From NCBI GenBank assembly GCA_019779905.1, contig JABAKE010000004.1:124001-188000 (forward strand): a stretch of 64,000 bases of DNA, in the 5' to 3' direction. The first letter of the stretch is position 1; every line of letters begins with the position of its first letter. Under the pieces are notes generated by a model. The model worked only from the letters and a program-made list of their open reading frames with translations. It had not been told where the DNA came from and did not search any database. The position numbers were made by a program, and so were the translations under genes. Below, piece after piece: positions 57,877 to 64,000 of the stretch. The stretch is from Modestobacter lapidis. Lineage in GTDB: Bacteria > Actinomycetota > Actinomycetes > Mycobacteriales > Geodermatophilaceae.

Positions 57877-58973
57877 CCACCGACCCGAGGCCCTTCCCCG
57901 GGACCCCGCTGGGCGACACGATCGCCGCCGTCCGGCCGCGCGACGCCGCCGCCGAGCGGGCCGCGCGGGAACGGCTGGCCCGGATGACCAAGCCTCCGGG
58001 GTCGCTCGGCGTGCTCGAGGACGTCGCCGCGCAGCTGGCCGGCATCGCCGGCGAGTGCCCCGCCCCGCTGCCGACCCCCGTCGCGGTGGCCGTGTTCGCC
58101 GCCGACCACGGGGTGCACGCCCAGCGCGTCACGCCGTGGCCGCAGGAGGTGACCGCCCAGATGGTGGCCAACTTCGCCCGCGGCGGCGCCGTGGTCAACG
58201 CCTTCGCCGCCCAGCTCGGCGCCGACGTGGTGGTTGTCGACGTGGGGGTGGCGACGTCCTACGCGGTGGAGCCGACCGACCGGCTGCTGTCCCGCAAGGT
58301 CCGGTACGGCACCGCCGACCTGGCCGTCGGCCCGGCGATGACCGTCGAGGAGGCCCGGCGGGCCGTCGAGGTGGGCATCGAGGTCGCGCTGGCCCTCGCC
58401 GCCGACCACGGCTGCCTGGTCACCGGCGACATGGGCATCACCAACACCACCGCTTCTGCCGCGCTGATCTGCGCGTTCACCGGCGCGGACCCGGCTGCGG
58501 CGACCGGTCGCGGCACCGGCGTGGACGACCCCACGCTGGCCCGCAAGGTCGCGGTGGTCACCCGCGCGGTGGCCCGGGTGGGCGAACGCCCCACCACGCC
58601 GGAGCGGGCGCTGGCCGCACTCGCCGAGGTGGGCGGGCTGGAGCACGCGGCGCTGGCCGGCTTCGTGCTCGGCGCAGCCGCCGCCCGGGTGCCGGTGCTG
58701 CTGGACGGGGTGATCGCCGGCTCCGCGGCCCTGGTCGCCGCCGCCCTGTGCCCCCCCGCGATGCAGCACGCGCTGGCCGGGCACGTCTCCGCCGAACCGG
58801 GGCACGCCGTGGCGCTGCGCGCGCTGGGCCTGCGGCCGCTGCTGGGCCTGGACCTCCGGCTCGGCGAGGGCACCGGTGCCCTGCTGGCCGCACCGCTGGT
58901 GGCCGGTGCGGCGCGGGCGCTGCAGGACGTGGCCACCTTCGACTCCGCCGGTGTGACCCAGAAGTCCGGCTGA
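57873..58973 (+). CDS. cobT: nicotinate-nucleotide--dimethylbenzimidazole phosphoribosyltransferase
   Basis: A 366-residue CobT that activates 5,6-dimethylbenzimidazole to alpha-ribazole phosphate. RLARMTKPPGSLGVLEDVAAQL, VFAADHGVHAQRVTPWPQEVTAQMV, GDMGITNTTASAALI, FVLGAAAARVPVLLDGVIAG and GHVSAEPGHAVALRAL are diagnostic; the catalytic Glu is expected in the last block (SAEPGH). GTG overlaps the previous stop (GTGA). Confidence 0.97.
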   Translation: MTTDPRPFPGTPLGDTIAAVRPRDAAAERAARERLARMTKPPGSLGVLEDVAAQLAGIAGECPAPLPTPVAVAVFAADHGVHAQRVTPWPQEVTAQMVANFARGGAVVNAFAAQLGADVVVVDVGVATSYAVEPTDRLLSRKVRYGTADLAVGPAMTVEEARRAVEVGIEVALALAADHGCLVTGDMGITNTTASAALICAFTGADPAAATGRGTGVDDPTLARKVAVVTRAVARVGERPTTPERALAALAEVGGLEHAALAGFVLGAAAARVPVLLDGVIAGSAALVAAALCPPAMQHALAGHVSAEPGHAVALRALGLRPLLGLDLRLGEGTGALLAAPLVAGAARALQDVATFDSAGVTQKSG

Positions 58974-58980
58974 GACGGCC

Positions 58981-60216
58981 GTGCGCGCATCCACTCCCGA
59001 CCCGTCCGCCGTCGTCTACCCCGTCGGCCTCCGGCTGGCCGGCCGCCGGGTCGTGGTGGTCGGCGGTGGCCAGGTCGCCCACCGCCGCGTCGCCGGGCTG
59101 CTGGAGGCGCGGGCCGCCGTGACCGTCGTCAGCCCCGAGCTCACCCCGGCGCTGGAGGCGCTGGTCACACCCGGCTCGGTCACCTGGTACCCCCGTCGGT
59201 ACGTCGCCGGCGACCTGTCCGGCGCCTGGTACGCCGTCGCGGCCACCGACGACCCGTCGGTGAACGCCGAGGTGGCGGCCGAGGCCGAGGCGGACCGGGT
59301 GTTCTGCGCCCGGGCCGACGACCGCTCGGCGTCCAGCGTCTGGACGCCGGCCGTCGGCCGGCAGGGCGACCTCGTCGTCGGGGTGCACGGCGGCGGCGAC
59401 CCGCAGCGGGCGGTCGGCGTCCGGGACGCGGTGCTCGCCGGGCTCACCGATGGGTCGATCGCCGACCGCCACTCCCGGGCGCCGGCCACGACGCCGGGCA
59501 GCGTCGTGCTGGTCGGTGGCGGCCCCGGCGACCCGGGGCTGGTCACCGTGCGCGGGCGGCAGGCGATCGCGACCGCCGACGTCGTGATCGCCGACCACCT
59601 CGCCCCGCAGGGGCTGCTGGCCTCGCTGCCCTCGGGGGTGGAGGTCATCGACGCCTCCAAGCTGCCGCGCGGGCGGTCGATGGCCCAGGAGCAGATCAAC
59701 TCCCTGCTGGTCTCCCGCGCGCGGGAGGGCAAGCGGGTCGTGCGGCTCAAGGGCGGCGACCCGTTCGTCTTCGGCCGCGGTTTCGAGGAGCTCGAGGCCT
59801 GCGCCGCGGCCGGTGTGCCGGTCGAGGTCGTGCCGGGGGTGACCAGCGCGATCGGCGTCCCGGGGCTGGTCGGGGTGCCGGTGACCCACCGGGGCATGAC
59901 CCACGAGTTCGTGGTCGTCTCCGGGCACGTGCCGCCGGGCCATCCGGCCTCGCTGGTCGACTGGGCGGCGCTGGGCCGGCTGCGCGGCACCGTCGTGGTG
60001 CTGATGGGCGTCGACACCGCGCCGGCCATCGCCGCCGCCCTGGTCGAGCACGGCCGGGCCGCGGACACCCCAGTGGCGGTGATCAGCGACGGCGCGATGC
60101 CGTCCCAGCGGGTGCTCCGGACGACGCTGGCGCAGCTGGCCACGGCCCTGCAGGAGGAAGGCGTGCGCCCGCCCGCGGTCTGGGTCGTCGGCGACGTCGT
60201 GTCGCTGGGCGCCTGA
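58981..60216 (+). CDS. cysG: CysG-type fused precorrin-2 dehydrogenase / uroporphyrinogen-III C-methyltransferase
   Basis: A 411-residue fusion. The N-terminal dehydrogenase (about 1-155) has VVVVGGGQVAHRRVAGLLEA for NAD. The C-terminal SUMT/CobA domain (about 165-411) has VLVGGGPGDPGLVTVRGRQAI, RLKGGDPFVFGRGFEEL, VVPGVTSAIGVPGL and THRGMTHEFVVVSGH. The CobA half feeds precorrin-2 to the B12 pathway; the dehydrogenase half could divert it to siroheme. No ferrochelatase domain is visible. GTG start 7 nt after cobT. Confidence 0.95.
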   Translation: MRASTPDPSAVVYPVGLRLAGRRVVVVGGGQVAHRRVAGLLEARAAVTVVSPELTPALEALVTPGSVTWYPRRYVAGDLSGAWYAVAATDDPSVNAEVAAEAEADRVFCARADDRSASSVWTPAVGRQGDLVVGVHGGGDPQRAVGVRDAVLAGLTDGSIADRHSRAPATTPGSVVLVGGGPGDPGLVTVRGRQAIATADVVIADHLAPQGLLASLPSGVEVIDASKLPRGRSMAQEQINSLLVSRAREGKRVVRLKGGDPFVFGRGFEELEACAAAGVPVEVVPGVTSAIGVPGLVGVPVTHRGMTHEFVVVSGHVPPGHPASLVDWAALGRLRGTVVVLMGVDTAPAIAAALVEHGRAADTPVAVISDGAMPSQRVLRTTLAQLATALQEEGVRPPAVWVVGDVVSLGA

Positions 60217-60244
60217 TCCCGGACGCTCGACCCTGAGCCGCCGT

Positions 60245-60286
60245 GCCGACCGCTGAGCCGGGCCGCGCGCCGGCCCGACGGTCGGC
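60245..60286 (+). terminator. stem-loop ending the cobalamin operon
   Basis: GCCGACCG (60245-60252) pairs with CGGTCGGC (60279-60286); an inner stem CCGGGCC/GGCCCG strengthens it. It begins 28 nt after the cysG stop and has no T-run. Confidence 0.55.
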
Positions 60287-60330
60287 CGGGTAGCTCCACC
60301 TCCGCGCATCCCGCGACGCAGATCGCACTG

Positions 60331-60358
60331 GTGCTGAACATGCAGCACTCCTACTATC
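60331..60358 (+). promoter_or_regulatory. operator and promoter candidate of the ABC exporter operon
   Basis: GTGCTG-AACATG-CAGCAC (60331-60348) is a 6-bp-arm inverted repeat directly upstream of TACTATCT (60351-60358), an AT-rich -10-like box. It is 40-67 nt before the ABC ATPase gene and probably the target of the XRE regulator encoded at the end of the operon. Confidence 0.5.
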
Positions 60359-60397
60359 TGGCCCATCGAGCCCGACCCACCGAGGAGTGGTGTCCCG

Positions 60398-61330
60398 ATG
60401 GCCAGCGACCCCCTGTCCGACGCACTCGCGGTCCGGGTCCGCGGCCTGCGGATGAGCTACGGCACCCGGGCGGTGCTCGACGGCGTGGACTTCGACGTCC
60501 GGGTCGGTGAGGTGGTGTGCCTGCTGGGGCCCAACGGGGCGGGCAAGACCACCACGATCGAGGTGCTGGAGGGCTTCCGGCTCCGGTCGGCCGGGGGCGT
60601 CGAGGTGCTGGGCGTCGACCCGGCATCCGGCGACGACGCGTGGCGGGCCCGGGTCGGGGTGGTGCTGCAGTCCTGGCGCGACCACGCCCGCTGGACCCCC
60701 CGGCGGCTGCTCGAGCACCTGGGCGGGTACTTCGTGCCCTACGCCACCGCCGAGCGCCCGCGGCCCTACGCCGTCGACTGGCTGCTGGACACCGTGGGCC
60801 TCACCGACGACGCCGACCGCAAGATCGGCACCCTCTCCGGCGGCCGGCGCCGGCGGCTGGACGTCGCGGTCGGCATCATCGGGCGCCCCGAGGTGCTCTT
60901 CCTCGACGAGCCCACCGCCGGCTTCGACCCCCAGGCCCGGCGGGACTTCCACGACCTGGTGCACCGGCTGTCGGACCTGGAGGGCACCAGCATCCTGCTG
61001 ACCACGCACGACCTGGGCGAGGCCGAGAAGCTGGCCGACCGGATCCTCATCCTGGCCGGCGGGCGGATCGTCGCCGACGGCAGCGCCGATGCCCTGACCC
61101 GCCAGGTCGCCGCGGCCAGCGAGGTGCGCTGGACCTGCGCCGGCGAACGATTCGTGCACGCCACCGCCGAGCCCACCCCGTTCGTCCGGCGGCTGTTCGA
61201 GCAGCACGGGGACGACGTCGCCGACCTCGAGGTGCGCCGGGCGAGCCTCGAGGACACCTACATCGCCATGGTGCAGCGGTACGAGTCCGGCTCCCCGGCC
61301 GCTGCGGAGTTCGCGGAGGTTCCCCGGTGA
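60398..61330 (+). CDS. ABC transporter ATPase (DrrA-like)
   Basis: A 310-residue ATPase. Walker A LLGPNGAGKTTTIEVL, signature TLSGGRRRRLDVA, Walker B VLFLDEPTAGFDP and H-loop LTTHDLGEAE. The C-terminal 80 residues match DrrA-type exporters. GAGGAG precedes the ATG by 11 nt. The stop overlaps the permease GTG. Probably exports a small molecule or drug; substrate unknown. Confidence 0.94.
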   Translation: MASDPLSDALAVRVRGLRMSYGTRAVLDGVDFDVRVGEVVCLLGPNGAGKTTTIEVLEGFRLRSAGGVEVLGVDPASGDDAWRARVGVVLQSWRDHARWTPRRLLEHLGGYFVPYATAERPRPYAVDWLLDTVGLTDDADRKIGTLSGGRRRRLDVAVGIIGRPEVLFLDEPTAGFDPQARRDFHDLVHRLSDLEGTSILLTTHDLGEAEKLADRILILAGGRIVADGSADALTRQVAAASEVRWTCAGERFVHATAEPTPFVRRLFEQHGDDVADLEVRRASLEDTYIAMVQRYESGSPAAAEFAEVPR

Positions 61331-62181
61331 ACGCCACCCGGCACGCCGTCGGCCAGGGCCTGCGCCGTGGCTGGACCGAGTTCGTGCTCAGCCTGCGCAG
61401 CCCCCAGGACCAGGGCTTCTACCTGTTCATGGGGCTGGCCACGCTGGCCTACCTCTGGTTCAACCGGGACACCGAGGTCGAGGGCACCTCCCTGCTGCTG
61501 CCCACCGTGGCGCTGCCCAGCATCCTGGGCGCGCTGGTCGCGTTCGGCGTCGTCATCGGGCCGGCCTACGCGCTGGCGATGGAGCGCGAGGACGGCACCC
61601 TGCTGCGCCACAAGGCCCTCCCGCACGGCATGCAGGGCTACGTCACCGGCCAGCTCCTCTTCCACTCGCTGGGCGTGGTGCCGCTGCTGCTGGTCGTGCT
61701 GCTACCGGGGTTCCTGCTCTTCGACGGGCTGATGAGCCGCGGTGCCGCCGGCTGGGCAACCCTGCTGTGGGTGCTGGTGCTGGGGCTGCTGGCCACCCTG
61801 CCGCTGGGCATCATCCTGGGCTCCGTCGTCCCGAACACCCAGAAGGTGGGCACCTGGGGGATGCTGCCGGTCGTCCTGATCACCTCCATCTCGGGCATCT
61901 TCTACCCGGTGCAGGCGCTGTGGGGCTGGGTGCAGGCGGTCGCGCAGGTGTTCCCGGTCTACTGGATCGGGCTGGGCATGCGCTCGGCGTTCCTGCCCCC
62001 CGAGGCCGCCACCGCGGAGCTCGGCGGCTCGTGGCGCACCGGGCTGGTCGCCGTCGTCCTGCTCGGCTGGGCCGTCATCGGCGTGCTCGCCGCCCCGGCG
62101 GTGCTGCGCCGGATGGCCCGCCGGCAGTCCGGCTCGCAGGTCCAGGAGGCCCGGGAGCAGGCCCTGCAGTGGGTGCGCTGA
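61327..62181 (+). CDS. ABC-2 type permease (DrrB-like)
   Basis: A 284-residue membrane protein with six hydrophobic segments (FYLFMGLATLAYLWF, LPSILGALVAFGVVIGPAYA, SLGVVPLLLVVLLPGFLLF, LLWVLVLGLLATLPLGIILGS, VVLITSISGIFYPVQAL, TGLVAVVLLGWAVIGVLAAP). MEREDGTLLRHKALPHG is the conserved ABC-2 loop. Coupled to the ATPase gene (GTGA) and overlapping the regulator gene. Confidence 0.92.
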   Translation: MNATRHAVGQGLRRGWTEFVLSLRSPQDQGFYLFMGLATLAYLWFNRDTEVEGTSLLLPTVALPSILGALVAFGVVIGPAYALAMEREDGTLLRHKALPHGMQGYVTGQLLFHSLGVVPLLLVVLLPGFLLFDGLMSRGAAGWATLLWVLVLGLLATLPLGIILGSVVPNTQKVGTWGMLPVVLITSISGIFYPVQALWGWVQAVAQVFPVYWIGLGMRSAFLPPEAATAELGGSWRTGLVAVVLLGWAVIGVLAAPAVLRRMARRQSGSQVQEAREQALQWVR

Positions 62182-62465
62182 CCTCCGACCGGCCCGGGGA
62201 CGCCGTCCACAACCGGATCGCCCTGCTGCGCGCCGAGCAGGGCGTCACCCGCCGGGAACTCGCCGACGCCCTGGGGGTGCACTACCAGACGATCGGCTAC
62301 CTGGAGCGGGGCGAGTACAACCCGAGCCTGCACCTGGCGCTGCGGATCGCCGCCTTCTTCCGGGTTCCGGTCGAGGTGGTCTTCTCGACCACGCCGTTCC
62401 CGCGGATCAGCGACGCCGCCGCGCCGTCCCGGAGCGACGACGCCGAGCCGGCGAGCCGGCCCTGA
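62169..62465 (+). CDS. XRE-family transcriptional regulator
   Basis: A 98-residue regulator. The helix-turn-helix RIALLRAEQGVTRRELADALGVHYQTIGYLERGEYNPSLHLALRIAAFF is a standard Cro/C1-type with YQTIGYLERG as recognition helix. The tail is Pro/Asp-rich. It starts inside the permease 3' end (GTG, 13-nt overlap) and is the third gene of the ABC operon. Likely operator: the GTGCTG/CAGCAC repeat upstream of the ATPase. Confidence 0.88.
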   Translation: MGALTSDRPGDAVHNRIALLRAEQGVTRRELADALGVHYQTIGYLERGEYNPSLHLALRIAAFFRVPVEVVFSTTPFPRISDAAAPSRSDDAEPASRP

Positions 62466-62487
62466 CCACCGCCCACCGCCCACCGGC

Positions 62488-63096
62488 TCAGGGCAGCTCG
62501 CCCCGAGCGCCCTTGAGCTCGCTGAAGCCCGGCACCGCCGACACCAGCGCCAGCCCGTCGAACAGCCGCAGCGCGTCGTCGCCGGTGGGGGCCGGGGTGA
62601 CGATCGGGCCGAAGAAGCCGGGTCCACCCGCGAAGGCGGTGATCGGGCTGCCCGCCTCGGCGCCGACCCGCTGCTGGCTCTCCGCGTGGCTGGCCTCGAC
62701 CGCCGCCTGCTGGGCGTCGTCGTCCTCCGCGAGCTCCGCGGGCAGCCCGACCGCGGCCAGGGCCTCGCGGAACACGTCCGGGCCGAGGTCGGCGCCCTGC
62801 TCGTGCACCCGGGTGCCGACCTCGGTGTAGAACCGGCCCAGCACCTCCGGCCCCGCCGCGCTGCGCACCGCGGCGAAGACCCGGGTGGCGACCGCGCCGC
62901 GGGCGACCTCCTCGGCCGGGTGCCCGGGTACGTCCCCGCCGCCGTTGAGCACCACGAGGCTCATCACCCGCCAGTCCACCGGCATGCCGCGGGCGGCGGC
63001 CACCTCGGCCAGCCAGCGACTGGTCTGCCAGGTGAACGGGCAGGACGGGTCGAACCAGAAGGCGACGCCGTCCGGCTGGTTCTCGGGGGTGCTCAC
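62488..63096 (-). CDS. DsbA-fold oxidoreductase (Rv2466c-like), single active-site Cys
   Basis: A 202-residue DsbA-like protein similar to the mycothiol-dependent Rv2466c family. The active-site region is FDPSCPFTWQTSRWL: the first Cys is kept, but the second Cys of the usual CPWC is Thr, so only a monothiol reaction is possible. VMSLVVLNGG and the helical insertion (EVLGRFYTEVGTRVHEQG, EVGLPAEL-like) follow the family. The GTG start is internal to a longer antisense frame. Convergent with the XRE gene. Confidence 0.85.
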   Translation of the reverse strand: MSTPENQPDGVAFWFDPSCPFTWQTSRWLAEVAAARGMPVDWRVMSLVVLNGGGDVPGHPAEEVARGAVATRVFAAVRSAAGPEVLGRFYTEVGTRVHEQGADLGPDVFREALAAVGLPAELAEDDDAQQAAVEASHAESQQRVGAEAGSPITAFAGGPGFFGPIVTPAPTGDDALRLFDGLALVSAVPGFSELKGARGELP

Positions 63097-63209
63097 AGGG
63101 CTGACCTCCACGGTCCGGGGGGAGTTCTGCCGGGCGACCGGCACCCGGAGGTTTGCCACCCGGCCCCGGCCGCGAAACCGGGTGGCGAGGGGTTCCTGTC
63201 CCCCGGGTG

Positions 63210-63959
63210 TCAGAAACGGGTGGCGGCGTCCTCCAGCAGCACCTGTCGCTCGAGGGGCGGCCGTCGCGGGCAGGACGTGCACACCACCTCGTGCGGCACC
63301 CGGTAGGCCAGGCAGCAGGACACCCGGTGGGTGAACCGCGCGGCGCTGCCGTCGGGCCGGCGGACGTCGACGTACCGCGGCGCGGGCAGCGGCGCCCCCA
63401 CCGCGGCGGCCAGCGGGCCGGCCAGCGCCGTCACCGCCCCGACGTCCCCGACCGCGCGGCCCAGGGCCAGCAGCCGGTTGGCCAGTGAGTCGGTGGCGAT
63501 CGCCCACAGCGGCCGCGGCCGCATCCCGCCGGCCTCGGCCACCGCCTCCACCACCGCGGTCAGCGCCGCGCGCAGCTCCTCCCCCGGGTCGCCCGGCCCG
63601 GCCGCGCACGTGGTGGCCGCCACCGGCGCCCACCCGGACACGAGGTGCAGCCGGGTGTCGGCCAGCCGGGCCGAGAGTGGACGGCCGGCGACCAGCCCGG
63701 CCAGCACCGGGGTCAGCAGCACGCTGGACAGCGAGTACCACCACAGCGTGGCCAGCACCCGCCGGTCGCCGGTGCGCTGGCGCACCGCCCGGTCGGCCAG
63801 CACCTGCGCGGTCCACCCGGGATCGGCCAGCGCCGTCGCCGGGACGACGGTCGCCGCCGGCGGCGGCAGCAGCCCCAGGGCGGCCGCACCGGGCACCCGG
63901 AGGGCGACGGCGGCCTGCACCCCGTCGTCCTCCCGATCGCCGTCGCACCCTTCGCCCAC
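63210..63959 (-). CDS. FhuF-like (2Fe-2S) ferric reductase
   Basis: A 249-residue protein ending in the FhuF-type iron-sulfur motif RVSCCLAYRVPHEVVCTSCPRR (C-C-x10-C-x2-C), which binds one [2Fe-2S] cluster in siderophore-iron reductases. The preceding domain has the FhuF pattern (WWYSLSSVLLTPVLAGL, ATDSLANRLLAL). It probably reduces ferric siderophores in the cytoplasm. GTG start near the right edge; it reads leftwards with no operon partner visible. Confidence 0.88.
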   Translation of the reverse strand: MGEGCDGDREDDGVQAAVALRVPGAAALGLLPPPAATVVPATALADPGWTAQVLADRAVRQRTGDRRVLATLWWYSLSSVLLTPVLAGLVAGRPLSARLADTRLHLVSGWAPVAATTCAAGPGDPGEELRAALTAVVEAVAEAGGMRPRPLWAIATDSLANRLLALGRAVGDVGAVTALAGPLAAAVGAPLPAPRYVDVRRPDGSAARFTHRVSCCLAYRVPHEVVCTSCPRRPPLERQVLLEDAATRF

Positions 63960-64000
63960 CCGGACAGTCTCCGCCCGGCGGGCGCGGGACCGGCCCGCGC

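Overview
The window is about 75% GC, packed with overlapping genes, and reads as a high-GC actinobacterium. The codon use, the many leaderless starts (a TANNNT -10 box 6-10 nt before the start codon), the Ssd/TadAB cluster and the dispersed palindromes best fit Geodermatophilaceae (Blastococcus, Geodermatophilus or Modestobacter type). That placement is inference. No rRNA, tRNA, CRISPR array, transposase or prophage was seen.

Layout. 1-3055: minus-strand Flp/Tad pilus genes (tadB partial, tadA, ssd). 3182-8363: HAD phosphatase, aldo/keto reductase, then a histidine phosphatase coupled to cobU and cobS. 8375-15252: MoaD-like/BNR pair, cobN under a B12 riboswitch, CYP152-type P450. 15357-20970: FKBP lipoprotein, antiporter, UspA plus amino-acid symporter, TPR and DUF4383 proteins. 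20984-24341: cobG-cobH-cobIJ. 24374-34482: MFS pump, phosphotransferase, two-component system, paired dynamin-like GTPases, FAD oxidase. 34479-39766: gph-cobK facing cbiD, then cobM, cobL and def. 39806-49119: cbiB, MocR regulator, PAS-ANTAR protein, plsC-cobQ and small enzymes. 49190-60216: a second B12 riboswitch driving chlID-cobO-cobB-cbiMNQO-cobE/cobC-cobT-cysG. 60398-63959: ABC exporter with its XRE regulator, a DsbA-like protein and a FhuF-like protein.

Together the window encodes nearly the whole route from uroporphyrinogen III to adenosylcobalamin. It covers precorrin-2 synthesis (CysG), ring contraction and methylation (CobIJ, CobG, CobM, CbiD, CobK, CobL, CobH), amidation (CobB, CobQ), late cobalt insertion (CobN with a ChlID-type partner), adenosylation (CobO), nucleotide-loop assembly (CbiB, CobU, CobT, CobS, a CobC-like phosphatase) and cobalt import (CbiMNQO). 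It is a hybrid: O2-type CobG sits with anaerobic-type CbiD, and no CobF is visible.

The most unusual content is repeat DNA built into the cobalamin genes. First, a perfect palindrome (arm GGGGCCAAAGTCG) has no stop codon in any frame; it is translated as GQSRDFGP in CobG and CobIJ and occurs as three degenerate in-frame copies in the ChlID linker. Second, mini-ORFs of 24-28 codons sit between operon genes (def/cobL, chlID/cobO, cobO/cobB, cbiQ/cbiO twice). Each overlaps both neighbours by 1 or 4 nt at stop/start junctions; three of them carry a GAGGAGG Shine-Dalgarno at their 3' end, and one is flanked by an exact 20-bp duplication. Third, arrays of 11-bp-spaced CTCATC repeats lie upstream of three genes around the two-component system.
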